Below, one piece after another: positions 1 to 7,982 of a DNA stretch of 15,858 bases (positions within the stretch are counted from its first letter, which is position 1; every line of letters starts with the position of its first letter). The DNA lies in assembly GCA_020720345.1 (NCBI GenBank), contig DYOT01000013.1, positions 1 to 15,858 of the forward strand, given 5' to 3'. Source of the stretch: Candidatus Caenarcanum sp. Lineage in GTDB: Bacteria > Cyanobacteriota > Vampirovibrionia > Gastranaerophilales > UBA9971. The notes beneath the pieces were generated by a model that had not been told where the DNA came from, searched no databases, and was given only the letters and a program-made list of their open reading frames with translations. The translations under genes and the position numbers were made by a program.

Positions 1-74
1 TATTATGGCAAATTGACCTTGAGCAATCAGGCAATATGCTAAAATATATAAAAGTCCTGAATAAATGGGTCTAG
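1..74 (+). CDS. C-terminal end of an unidentified upstream protein (partial)
   Basis: Reading from base 3, an open frame gives 23 codons and stops at TAG 72-74. Its end (KYIKVLNKWV) looks like genuine protein: it is polar/helical and in frame to the window edge. The stop lies 9 bases before the ATG of the next gene, so this is probably the preceding gene of the same operon. The fragment is too short to assign a family. The other two plus frames stop earlier (TAA at 40-42, TGA at 14-16), which favours this frame. Confidence 0.55.
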   Translation, partial: LWQIDLEQSGNMLKYIKVLNKWV

Positions 75-83
75 TTGGAATAA

Positions 84-1040
84 ATGCTTAAAATTGTTTT
101 ACTGGGTTATGGAGAGCTTGCGCAATCGCTGCTTCTAGGAATATTAAAATCCAGACATAAAGTTGTCGGCGTTTTCAGGTGGGAAAGAAATCTTTCAACT
201 AAACCCATTAATTTTTTACGGGATGTATTTATGCCATGCCCTTTAACTGCAATAATAAGAAATAAAGATTTATATGAAATCAAGGCAGAGAGGGCAAACA
301 CTGAAAAATTTGCGCGTGAAGTGAAAAAACTTCAGCCTGACGTAATTCTTGTAGGTTCATGGGGCGAAATATTAACTAAAAAAACAATAAATCTTGCAAA
401 AATTGCATTTATTAACTGTCATCCTTCACTATTGCCAAAACATAGGGGCAGCAATCCTTATGCTTCAGCGATAAGAAACGGTGAAACAAAGACAGGAATA
501 ACCTTTCATCTTATGAATGAAACCATCGACACGGGCGAAATTTTACTCCAGAAGGAAATAAATATTTCTCCTGATGACACCGGTGAAGATTTAAAGAAAA
601 AATGCGCTTTTGCTGCCGGAGCAAGTCTTGCTGAGCTTCTTGACAGGCTGGAAAAAGCTGAACTCATTCCGCAAAAACAGGACGAAGCAAACGCAAATTA
701 CTTTCCCGCTTTGGCTCCTGAAGATGCATCAATTAACTGGAGCCGGCATTCCCATGAAATCCATAATGATATAAGAGGTTTATATCCCTGGATAAGAAGC
801 TATACCCTCCATAAAAATGTTTTTTTATTTATTCAGGCAAGCAAAGTTATTGATTTAAGCACCCCTGCAAATACGCCCGGAATAATTCTTTATAAAAAAG
901 GGAATAATTTAATAATTTCAACGGCTGATCCTGATAAAGCCATTCTGGCGGGAAGCATCGAGGCTTACGGTTTTTTAAGAAAATACTGGACAAATTATTA
1001 TATAAACAGAAAAGTTAAAGTAGGAGATTGTTTACAATAG
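84..1040 (+). CDS. Formyltransferase of the methionyl-tRNA formyltransferase (Fmt) family
   Basis: Family members transfer the formyl group of 10-formyl-tetrahydrofolate to an amine; Fmt itself formylates initiator Met-tRNA. The 318-aa length matches Fmt. The formyltransferase core is clear: Asn111, His113 and Asp149 form the N-H-D catalytic set, within NCHPSLLPKHRG and ETIDTGE. A C-terminal OB-like domain of the Fmt type follows, with INW...IHNDIRGLYPW around residues 218-236. The N-terminus differs from typical Fmt: GYGELAQ replaces the usual GTPxFA, and the SLLP loop continues HRGSNPY rather than RGAAPI. It may therefore be a divergent Fmt or an Fmt paralogue acting on another amine, such as a sugar nucleotide or a natural product. 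The ribosome-binding site is weak (GTTGGA), consistent with coupling to the upstream gene 9 bases away. metF follows after 26 bases, so both genes of this unit use folate cofactors. The catalytic family is certain; the substrate is not. Confidence 0.8.
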   Translation: MLKIVLLGYGELAQSLLLGILKSRHKVVGVFRWERNLSTKPINFLRDVFMPCPLTAIIRNKDLYEIKAERANTEKFAREVKKLQPDVILVGSWGEILTKKTINLAKIAFINCHPSLLPKHRGSNPYASAIRNGETKTGITFHLMNETIDTGEILLQKEINISPDDTGEDLKKKCAFAAGASLAELLDRLEKAELIPQKQDEANANYFPALAPEDASINWSRHSHEIHNDIRGLYPWIRSYTLHKNVFLFIQASKVIDLSTPANTPGIILYKKGNNLIISTADPDKAILAGSIEAYGFLRKYWTNYYINRKVKVGDCLQ

Positions 1041-1066
1041 TTGTAAGTTTAATTTAAGATAGAAAA

Positions 1067-1963
1067 ATGAAATTAAAAGAAATTTATAATTCAAATAAAC
1101 CGGTCATATCCTTTGAAATTTTTCCGCCAAAAGCACAAACTGCGGATGAATTAAGCGTGAAAATAAACGAACTTTTTCTAGAATTAAATGTTTTAGCAAA
1201 ATTTAATCCCGCTTTTGTTTCTGTAACTTACGGAGCAGGAGGAAGCACAAGAGAAGCTACTCTTGATATTGTAATAAAGCTGAAAAAAGAACTAAAAATT
1301 CAGCCGATGCCTCATTTTACATGTGTAGGTTCTTCAAGAGGTAATATTATTGAATATTTAAGAAGCATCGAAGAAGCCGGAATCGATAACATACTTGCAT
1401 TAAGAGGCGATCCTCCCAAAGGTGAAACCTGTTTTGTCAAACCTGTAGACGGTTTTGGATATGCAAACGAGCTGGTGGAATTTATAAAAGCTAACACAAA
1501 TCTTGGTATTGCCGTTGCCGGCTATCCTGAATGCCATACTGAATGCTGTTCTCTGGAAGCCGATGTTGAAAATCTTAAGAAAAAAGTTGATTCCGGCGCT
1601 GAAGTTATTATTACACAAGTGTTTTATGACAATAAAAGCTGGTTCAATTTTCTGGAAAAAACGCAGCAAAAAGACATAAATATTCCCATAATTCCGGGGA
1701 TTCTGCCGATAACAGCATTTTCTCAGATTGAAAGAATTATAGGGCTCAGCGGATGCAAGCTTCCTGAAAGTTTATCGCAAAAACTGGAAAAATTTAAAGA
1801 CGACAAAGAAGCTATCAAGCAGATAGGCGTTGAGTTTGCAACTAATCAGGTTAATGAACTTTTAGACAGTGAAGTTTCCGGAATTCATTTTTATCCTTTG
1901 AACAAGTCTACTGCCGTAAAAGCTGTTCTTGAAAATATAAAAATTAATTCTCTTTCTGTTTAA
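1067..1963 (+). CDS. metF: Methylenetetrahydrofolate reductase MetF
   Basis: This cytoplasmic flavoenzyme reduces 5,10-methylene-THF to 5-methyl-THF, the methyl donor for methionine synthase. The 298-aa length is normal for bacterial MetF and the TIM-barrel motifs appear in order: SFEIFPPK with catalytic Glu17, VTYGAGGSTRE, HFTCVGSSR, ALRGDPP with Asp115 (equivalent to the FAD-interacting Asp120 of E. coli), AGYPECH, ITQVFYDN, PGILPI, GVEFATNQ and GIHFYPLN. Nothing essential is missing. It sits 26 bases after the formyltransferase gene and is probably cotranscribed with it; no strong Shine-Dalgarno is visible before the ATG. Its last 20 bases overlap the end of the convergent gene on the minus strand, leaving no room for an ordinary terminator. 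No SAM riboswitch is evident upstream, so control of methionine supply, if any, would lie earlier in the operon. Confidence 0.97.
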   Translation: MKLKEIYNSNKPVISFEIFPPKAQTADELSVKINELFLELNVLAKFNPAFVSVTYGAGGSTREATLDIVIKLKKELKIQPMPHFTCVGSSRGNIIEYLRSIEEAGIDNILALRGDPPKGETCFVKPVDGFGYANELVEFIKANTNLGIAVAGYPECHTECCSLEADVENLKKKVDSGAEVIITQVFYDNKSWFNFLEKTQQKDINIPIIPGILPITAFSQIERIIGLSGCKLPESLSQKLEKFKDDKEAIKQIGVEFATNQVNELLDSEVSGIHFYPLNKSTAVKAVLENIKINSLSV

Positions 1964-2849
1964 ACAACTCCAGTTTAAGTTGCTTAGCCGCTTTATGTTC
2001 AACAACTTTTTCTATTATATATTCTGTTTTTAAACCTTCTTCTGTATTCCACTGTTTCATTTTTAACAAAACTTTGAAATTATCATCTTTAGAAAAAGAA
2101 ATTAGGTTATTATTTACGCCATACAAAAATTGTAAATCATTAATAGTAGCAAAAAAATCTCTTTGTCCATCTGTAAATTTCCATTTATTCCCTTCTCTGA
2201 AAGAAACACTAACAATGTTCAGAAAAACTTCACCTGGAGGTGATTCTAATATTTGTTCCTGCATTGGCTGTATGGAAAAATAAGGTAATTCTTCTTTTTT
2301 TACTTCGTTTATAACTTCTTTTTTTTCATTTTTTATTTGAAAAATATCAATGCCTTCTTTTTCAAGAGGCTTTAAAGTTCTATATAAAGCTTTGCGAACT
2401 TTTGTATTTGTATATAATTCATAAAGATTTCTCTCTATTATTATTTCTTCTTCTTGCGTAATCAGGATAATTTTATCCTGTTCCTCTTTTATATTAATAA
2501 CAGATTTATTTTTTAATTTTTTGAAAAGCCATATTAAACCTTTTGAACTTCCAACGCCTAATCCTATAATTGCTGCAAGATTTACAGCACCTGTAATTTG
2601 ACCTGAATTAAAAACATCTAAAAAACTTACTGTTTGCTGATAAACATCAAATAAAATTTCAAAAGAGCCTTTTTGAAAATCCGCTTTAACTTTTACTGTT
2701 GTTTTAGTACTTGCTCCATTTAATATAAAATTTGCTTCTTGAAAAATCTCTCCTATCCCAGTGAGCGCCAAAGCAAGTTCCTGTATATCCATTGAATTGT
2801 CTTTTAATGCTTCACCATCATAAGCAACAATAATGCTTGCATTGCTCAT
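1944..2849 (-). CDS. Conserved protein of unknown function, AT-rich, one hydrophobic segment
   Basis: No function is known to me. The 301-aa protein resembles, from memory, a widespread family of bacterial hypothetical proteins. These open with YDG..l..hsMDv..La.aL..i..i..eaN..lng, continue with a stretch like FQKGSFEI, and end with a conserved block like KWKFTDGQRDFFATINDLQF followed by a polar C-terminus. Residues about 84-108 (ITGAVNLAAIIGLGVGSSKG and flanks) are the only hydrophobic/glycine-rich segment and could cross or insert in a membrane. The middle (about 120-195) is Lys/Glu-rich and probably helical. The start ATG has a ribosome-binding site (AAGGTG, 8-9 bases upstream). The base composition is strikingly AT-rich: my hand count of three 60-base stretches (2281-2400, 2461-2520) gives 40 G/C of 180. 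This suggests an accessory or transferred gene set between metF and polA. It is transcribed divergently from polA and overlaps metF tail to tail. Confidence 0.75.
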   Translation of the reverse strand: MSNASIIVAYDGEALKDNSMDIQELALALTGIGEIFQEANFILNGASTKTTVKVKADFQKGSFEILFDVYQQTVSFLDVFNSGQITGAVNLAAIIGLGVGSSKGLIWLFKKLKNKSVINIKEEQDKIILITQEEEIIIERNLYELYTNTKVRKALYRTLKPLEKEGIDIFQIKNEKKEVINEVKKEELPYFSIQPMQEQILESPPGEVFLNIVSVSFREGNKWKFTDGQRDFFATINDLQFLYGVNNNLISFSKDDNFKVLLKMKQWNTEEGLKTEYIIEKVVEHKAAKQLKLELFKQKEN

Positions 2850-2960
2850 CTTATCAACACCTTTTAAAATACTTTAATAAAATATAGCATGTTTTTATAA
2901 GCTGGAATAGTAAATAATTTTGTCATAAGATTCTATTAAAACAAAACACGGGAGGAAAGC

Positions 2961-5891
2961 ATGGCTTCAAAGACTTTGATTTTAATAGACGGTCATGCGC
3001 TGGCATACAGAAGCTTCTTTGCGCTGGAACGCACAAGGATGAAAACAACCAATAATGTCAATACATGGGCTGTTTATGGCTTCCTGAAAGCTATTTTTGA
3101 TTTGCTTAGGAAAGTTAAGCCTGATGCGATAGCCGTATCCTTCGACAAAGGAAGAGATACTTTCCGGCTTAAAGAATATCCCGAGTATAAAGCCAATCGA
3201 CAGGCAATGCCTGATTCTCTCGGCGAACAGCTTGGTCTTATTATAAAAGGGGTTCAAGCCCTTGAAATACCAATTTACCAGATGGCAGGGTTTGAAGCCG
3301 ACGACATTATCGGAACAATAGCCAGAGAAGCAAGTGAACTAGGGCATAAAACACTTATACTTACAGGGGATCAGGATTCTTTTCAGCTTATAAGCGCTGA
3401 AAATGCCGTTTCTGTCCTTATTCCTTCAAAAGGCGAACTTATAGAATTTGATAAAGACAAAGTGCACGAAAAACTGGGTGTATGGCCTGAGCAGGTTGTT
3501 GATTATAAAGCTTTAAGCGGGGATTCTTCCGATAATATTCCCGGAGTTAAAGGAATAGGCGATAAAACAGCAGTAAAACTTCTTGAGCAGTTTGGCTCTG
3601 TTGAAAATATTTATAAACATCTGGACGAAATTCAGTCAAAAAGCGTTAAACAAAAGCTTGAAACAGAAAAAGAAATGGCATATAAGAGCAAGTTTCTGGC
3701 TACCATTTGCAAAGAAGTGCCTATAGATTTTGATTTTGAACATACTCATATAACGATGCCGGATGTGAAAAAACTTAGCTCTTATTTAAGGGAGATGCAG
3801 TTTCACAACTTTTTAACACAACTTCCTGAACTTCTATCGCACTTTAACGGCGGTAAACTTGTTAAAATCGAGCCTGAAGAAGAGCTAAAAGAAGAATCCA
3901 ATACAAGAAAGACCCTGAAACCAGTTCAGGGTGACGATTCTTTAATTCCCGCTTCGCTCGGGCAAATGCAGCTCGGGCTTGGATTAAACCAGTTTTTACA
4001 GCAGGAATCTAAAAAAACCTTTGAAGTTAATACTGAAATAATTAATAGTAGCGAAAAATTTGAGGAATTTATTAAAATACTGGATGAAACTTCTGTTTTT
4101 TCTTTTGACACAGAAACAACTTCTCTTGATACTTTTAGCGCAAAGCTTGTAGGGCTTTCTTTTGGCTGGAACCCCAATATTTTAACAAAAAATAATAAGG
4201 TTTATGCAGAAAATTATAACCCTGATGAGACTAAAACGGTTTATATTCCTGTTGGTCATCAGCCTTTAGGAAATCAGGAAATGCAGCAGTTAAATTCTGA
4301 TTATATTCTGGAAAAACTTAAACCGATTTTTGAAAACCCTGAAAAACCAAAGATTCTCCAGAATGCAAAGTACGAAATAAACGTCCTTAAAAACTATGAC
4401 ATAAATTTATCCGGCGTAATTATGGATACAATGATAGCAAGCTATGTCAAAAATCCTTCGTTCAAGCATGGACTAAAAGCACAGGCTTTCGGGTATCTTG
4501 GATATGAAATGACTTCCATAGATGAGCTTATCGGAACAGGCAAGAACTCTATCACAATGGACAAAGTGGATATAGAAAAAGCTGCTGCTTATGCCTGCGG
4601 CGATGCAAAATCTACTCTTGAGCTGGGAGGCGTTTATGCAGAAAAGTTCACACCGGACGAAGAAAAACTTTTTTATGAAATTGAAAATCCGCTGGTTCCT
4701 GTCCTTGCTGAAATTGAAAGAAACGGCGTGGCTATTGATACAGCATACCTAAAAAGCTTATCTGATGAGCTGCATACAAATATTTGCAAGCTTGAAGAAA
4801 AGATTTTCCAGATGGCAGGTGAAAATTTTAATGTAAATTCCCCAAAGCAGGTTGCGGGTATTCTCTTTGACAAACTAAAACTTCCTGTAAAAGGGAAAAC
4901 CCAGACAGGATACAGCACAAACGCCAAAGTGCTTGAATCTTTACAGCATGTACACCCTATAATTGACTTATTGCTGACCCAAAGACATTTCTCAAAATTA
5001 AAATCCACTTACGTAGATGCGCTTCCCCTGCTTATAAACCATAAAACTGGCAGAATTCACACGAGTTTTAACCAGACAATCACTTCAACAGGAAGACTGT
5101 CAAGCAGTAATCCTAATTTGCAGAACATTCCTATTCGCTCCACTATAGGAAACAGAATAAGAGCAGCATTTATTTCCGAAGACAGAGAAAACTCAGTCAT
5201 ATTTTCAGCTGATTATTCTCAAATAGAGCTTAGATTGCTGGCACATGTAACACATGATGAAATATTAACAGATGCTTTCAGAAATAATGAGGACATTCAC
5301 GCAGAAACCGCAAGCAAAGTTTTTGGAGTGCCCCTTGAAGAAGTAACAAAGGAAATGAGAAGGAAGGCAAAAGCGGTAAATTTCGGTATAATTTACGGTC
5401 AGACAAGTTACGGTCTTTCGGAATCCCTTGGCATTACTCCTTCTGAAGCAAAAGAAATAATAATAAAATATTTTCAAACTTATCCTAAAATAAAAAAATA
5501 TATGGACGAAACTATCTATTCAGCTCACGCTCTTGGATATGTTGAGACAATTTACGGCAGAAGAAGATATCTTCGAGATGATCTAAACAGCAGAATCAAG
5601 ACAATAAGGGAATTTGCGGAACGTGCCGCCATTAATGCGCCCTTACAGGGGGCGGCGGCTGATTTAATAAAGCTGGCTATGATAAAGCTATACCATAGGC
5701 TTAAAGATTCAGGCTTGGCTTCAAAAATAATTCTTCAGGTTCATGATGAACTTGTGTTAGAAGTCCCTAAAGTTGAACTTGAACAGATAACAGCACTTGT
5801 TAAGGAATGCATGGAGCTTGACCAGCCTTTGACAGTACCTCTTGTAATAGACATAACATATAGCCCTACGTGGATGGAGGCAAAAGAATAA
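2961..5891 (+). CDS. polA: DNA polymerase I with 5'-3' exonuclease, 3'-5' exonuclease and polymerase domains
   Basis: Pol I removes RNA primers, joins Okazaki fragments and fills repair gaps. The 976-aa length is typical of the three-domain form. Residues about 4-285 are the 5' nuclease (IDGHALAYRSFFAL, SFDKGRDTFR, GFEADDIIGT, TGDQDSFQLI, helix-hairpin-helix DNIPGVKGIGDKTA). Residues about 363-565 are the proofreading exonuclease: Exo I FDTET with Asp383 and Glu385, and Exo III YACGD with Tyr544 and Asp548. The usual Exo II Asp (NLKYD in E. coli) is Glu472 here (NAKYE). Residues about 580-975 are the polymerase: motif A DYSQIELR from Asp751, motif B RRKAKAVNFGIIYG from Arg800, motif C VHDELV with Asp929. 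A linker at about 290-360 carries a palindromic repeat translated in frame. GGGAGG at 2950-2955 is a strong ribosome-binding site for the ATG. The stop codon overlaps the start of the HAD gene. Confidence 0.98.
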   Translation: MASKTLILIDGHALAYRSFFALERTRMKTTNNVNTWAVYGFLKAIFDLLRKVKPDAIAVSFDKGRDTFRLKEYPEYKANRQAMPDSLGEQLGLIIKGVQALEIPIYQMAGFEADDIIGTIAREASELGHKTLILTGDQDSFQLISAENAVSVLIPSKGELIEFDKDKVHEKLGVWPEQVVDYKALSGDSSDNIPGVKGIGDKTAVKLLEQFGSVENIYKHLDEIQSKSVKQKLETEKEMAYKSKFLATICKEVPIDFDFEHTHITMPDVKKLSSYLREMQFHNFLTQLPELLSHFNGGKLVKIEPEEELKEESNTRKTLKPVQGDDSLIPASLGQMQLGLGLNQFLQQESKKTFEVNTEIINSSEKFEEFIKILDETSVFSFDTETTSLDTFSAKLVGLSFGWNPNILTKNNKVYAENYNPDETKTVYIPVGHQPLGNQEMQQLNSDYILEKLKPIFENPEKPKILQNAKYEINVLKNYDINLSGVIMDTMIASYVKNPSFKHGLKAQAFGYLGYEMTSIDELIGTGKNSITMDKVDIEKAAAYACGDAKSTLELGGVYAEKFTPDEEKLFYEIENPLVPVLAEIERNGVAIDTAYLKSLSDELHTNICKLEEKIFQMAGENFNVNSPKQVAGILFDKLKLPVKGKTQTGYSTNAKVLESLQHVHPIIDLLLTQRHFSKLKSTYVDALPLLINHKTGRIHTSFNQTITSTGRLSSSNPNLQNIPIRSTIGNRIRAAFISEDRENSVIFSADYSQIELRLLAHVTHDEILTDAFRNNEDIHAETASKVFGVPLEEVTKEMRRKAKAVNFGIIYGQTSYGLSESLGITPSEAKEIIIKYFQTYPKIKKYMDETIYSAHALGYVETIYGRRRYLRDDLNSRIKTIREFAERAAINAPLQGAAADLIKLAMIKLYHRLKDSGLASKIILQVHDELVLEVPKVELEQITALVKECMELDQPLTVPLVIDITYSPTWMEAKE
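3911..3962. repeat. REP-like palindromic repeat embedded in the polA reading frame
   Basis: Bases 3912-3919 (accctgaa) and 3925-3932 (ttcagggt) form a perfect 8-bp stem with a 5-base loop. A second hairpin lies at 3948-3962 (cccg/cggg, loop cttcgct). The run ccctgaaa..gttcagggtgac is, from memory, a repeat that recurs in many bacterial genomes and is often found translated as TLKxVQGD. Here it reads TLKPVQGD in PolA residues about 318-325, in the linker between the 5' nuclease and the proofreading domain, where an insertion would be tolerated. The second hairpin shares tcccgcttcgc (3947-3957) with the hairpin before the aminopeptidase gene (13933-13943). Confidence 0.7.
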
Positions 5892-6550
5892 TGGATAAAA
5901 TAAAAGCAGTAATTTTTGATCTTGACGGCACTCTGGCAGACACTTTGCCTCTTTGTATAAAGTCTTTTCAGCTTGCGTTTGAAGAAATACTCGGCGTTAA
6001 ATACTCCGAAAGCGAAGTTATAAAATATTTTGGACAGACAGAAGAAGGCATTGTCAAAAGCCTTGCACCTGACAGATGGGAAGAATGCCTTGATGCCTAC
6101 ATAAAAATTTATACCGAAAACCATGATCTTTGCCCCGCTGTTTTTGACGGAGTAAATGAAATTCTTGAGTTTGCAAGCAATAATAACTTTAAAATGGCTA
6201 TGGTTACCGGAAAAGGCGTGCATTCCGTTTATATCACTCTTGATTATTACGGCATAAGAAAATATTTTGAATATGTGGAAACAGGCTCAACCACCGGAAT
6301 AATTAAAGACCAATGCATGGAAAAATTACTCAAACTATGGCAAATTCCTGCGAATCAGGCAGTTTATCTGGGCGACCAGCCTTCTGATATTACAAGTTCA
6401 AAAAAAGCAGGGGTTCTCCCTATAGCTGTAACCTGGGCTTCGACTACAAATTCCGATTTATTGGAAGCAGAAAATCCTTATAAAATATTTTCAAAAACTT
6501 CGGATTTTAAAATCTGGCTTGAAAAACTTTCAGGATGTCCGGCTGTCTAA
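5891..6550 (+). CDS. HAD-superfamily hydrolase, phosphoglycolate phosphatase-like
   Basis: This is a haloacid dehalogenase-fold phosphatase, probably acting on a small phosphorylated metabolite. Motif I is DLDGT, with nucleophile Asp10 and acid/base Asp12. Motif II Thr106 lies in MVTGKG. Lys139 is a candidate for motif III. Motif IV is GDQPSDI, with Asp162 and Asp166. The helical cap between motifs I and II (about residues 16-85) is of the C1 type seen in Gph/PGMB-like enzymes. I chose the ATG at 5891 (219 aa) rather than the in-frame ATG at 5870: it places DLDGT at residue 10 as usual, it overlaps the polA stop as TAATG, and GGAGG at 5876-5880 lies 10 bases upstream inside polA. It is therefore translationally coupled to polA. 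Phosphoglycolate from damaged DNA 3' ends would be a sensible substrate beside polA, but the sequence does not prove this. Confidence 0.88.
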   Translation: MDKIKAVIFDLDGTLADTLPLCIKSFQLAFEEILGVKYSESEVIKYFGQTEEGIVKSLAPDRWEECLDAYIKIYTENHDLCPAVFDGVNEILEFASNNNFKMAMVTGKGVHSVYITLDYYGIRKYFEYVETGSTTGIIKDQCMEKLLKLWQIPANQAVYLGDQPSDITSSKKAGVLPIAVTWASTTNSDLLEAENPYKIFSKTSDFKIWLEKLSGCPAV

Positions 6551-6577
6551 AAAAGGGTGATGGTCATCACCTTTCTT
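6550..6577. terminator. Bidirectional rho-independent terminator between convergent units
   Basis: ggtgat (6556-6561) pairs with atcacc (6566-6571), extended by a G-T wobble and further A-T pairs toward 6551/6577. On the plus strand it follows the HAD stop directly and is followed by ctttctt. On the minus strand, the end of the lysC-nupC operon, the stem is followed by cttttttag, a better U-tract, about 70 bases after the nupC stop. It most likely ends both transcripts. Confidence 0.75.
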
Positions 6578-6646
6578 AAGTAATCGTTTAAAGCATTGAT
6601 ATGATTTGACTTTACTTATAATTATCAGCACTTGATGTACCACTAC

Positions 6647-7936
6647 CTAAAAAAGAATCCCGGCAATTGTTGCTGAAAGATAAGATGCCATAGTTCCGCA
6701 GATTAAAGCCTTAAAGCCAAGTTTTGCCAAATCAGAACGCCTGCCAGGCGCAAGTTCTCCAATTCCTCCAACCTGAATTGCTATAGAACCAAAATTTGCA
6801 AATCCGCAAAGAGCAAAACTTGCTATTACTATTGATTTTTGAGAAAGAATAATATCGGATGTGCCTTTAATGATAGGCGCAAGGTTTAAATATGCAACAA
6901 ACTCATTAAGCACCATTTTTGTTCCCATTAACGCGCCTACATGACTTGCTTCTTGAAGGGGAACCCCCATTAACCACGCAAATATTGAAAAAACTTTTCC
7001 CAAAATAACACTAAGGCTTAAATGATGAAGGTCAATCCCGACAAAACCAAGTGAAAGCCCAATATTTGCGGAAACAGTTCCGACATATCCAAGCAAAGCA
7101 TCTACCATATGGACAAGCGCAATAAATCCGATAAGCATAGCTATAACGTTTATGGAAATTCTCATGCCTTCACTTGCTCCATGCGCAAGTGCATCAACAA
7201 GATTAGCGTTTGTTTTTTTGATTTCCAGCTTAATATCGTCTTTTGTTTCGGATTCCTCGGTTTCAGGAAAAACCATTTTTGAAATTACAAGAGCGCCGGG
7301 AGCAGCCATAACACTCGCCGCCAGAAGATACTCGGCAGGCACTCCCATTGAAATATAAACCGCCATTACTCCCCCTGCAATACATGCCATGCTTCCTGTC
7401 ATTGAAGCTAAAAGTTCCGATTCTGTCATGCCTGCAACGTACGGCTTAATTAGAATTTGGGCTTCAACCTGCCCAACAAAGGCACTGCCCACGTTTGAAA
7501 TAGCTTCGCTTCCGCTCACTCCCATTATTTTATAGACAATTCTGGCAACTACTGCCACTATCCTCTGCATTATTCCGAGATGATAAGCCATACTTACAAG
7601 TGCTGCAACGAAAATTATGGTTGGAGCAACTTTAAAAGCAAACAAAAAACTGTTTTCAGCCCCTAATACTTTATCAAGAAGCGGCTGATTTATAAGTCCG
7701 CCAAAAACAAACTTGCCTCCCTCGTCGGCAAATTCAAGTATTTTAGTTATAAAATGCCCTATATAAGCAAAAATCTGATGTCCCCAAGGAGTTTTAAGCA
7801 CAAAAACAGCGATTAACAGCTGAAGAAGAAGACCTGAAATAATTGTTCTCCAGTTAATGGCTTTTTTATTGTTTGACATAAGATAAGAAAGCCCTAAAAT
7901 CACGATAATACCGAATAGCCCAAAAAACCTGTCCAA
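6647..7936 (-). CDS. nupC: NupC-family concentrative nucleoside transporter (CNT)
   Basis: CNT proteins import nucleosides with H+ or Na+ across the inner membrane. The 429-aa length and the order of hydrophobic segments fit the bacterial NupC type: an N-terminal TM at about 3-20, gate/core regions, and a long hydrophobic C-terminal half. The family signature is present: GVSGSEAISNVGSAFVGQVE followed by IKPYVAGMTESELLASMTG, then AAPGALVISKMVFPE. The usual GQTEAP is GQVEAQ here. The Thr position contacts the nucleobase in the Vibrio CNT structure (from memory), so specificity may differ. The start is TTG at 7936 with AGAGGA (7945-7950) 8 bases upstream; the next ATG (residue 20) would remove the first membrane segment. 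It is the last gene of the minus-strand operon, 46 bases after metW, and a terminator follows. Confidence 0.92.
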   Translation of the reverse strand: MDRFFGLFGIIVILGLSYLMSNNKKAINWRTIISGLLLQLLIAVFVLKTPWGHQIFAYIGHFITKILEFADEGGKFVFGGLINQPLLDKVLGAENSFLFAFKVAPTIIFVAALVSMAYHLGIMQRIVAVVARIVYKIMGVSGSEAISNVGSAFVGQVEAQILIKPYVAGMTESELLASMTGSMACIAGGVMAVYISMGVPAEYLLAASVMAAPGALVISKMVFPETEESETKDDIKLEIKKTNANLVDALAHGASEGMRISINVIAMLIGFIALVHMVDALLGYVGTVSANIGLSLGFVGIDLHHLSLSVILGKVFSIFAWLMGVPLQEASHVGALMGTKMVLNEFVAYLNLAPIIKGTSDIILSQKSIVIASFALCGFANFGSIAIQVGGIGELAPGRRSDLAKLGFKALICGTMASYLSATIAGILF

Positions 7937-7982
7937 CTTATAAATCCTCTTACTTACTGCTTAAAAAATTAATAAAATACTG

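Noticed and set aside
1032..1046. ttacaa-tag-ttgtaa hairpin across the formyltransferase stop as a terminator
   Set aside because: It is a short A/T-rich 6-bp stem with only a weak T-rich tail, and metF follows 26 bases downstream on the same strand; more likely a chance palindrome within an operon.
1960..1978. ttaaac/gtttaa inverted repeat at the metF end
   Set aside because: Six A/T-rich pairs inside the coding end of the convergent gene, no T-run; too weak to call.
2850..2960. Promoters in the divergent spacer before polA
   Set aside because: TATATT on the minus strand and TTGTCA on the plus strand are present, but no pair with acceptable spacing was found, so no promoter is called.
5870..5890. 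Upstream ATG start for the HAD gene
   Set aside because: It would overlap its own ribosome-binding site GGAGG (5876-5880) and add seven residues before the usual short lead-in to DLDGT.
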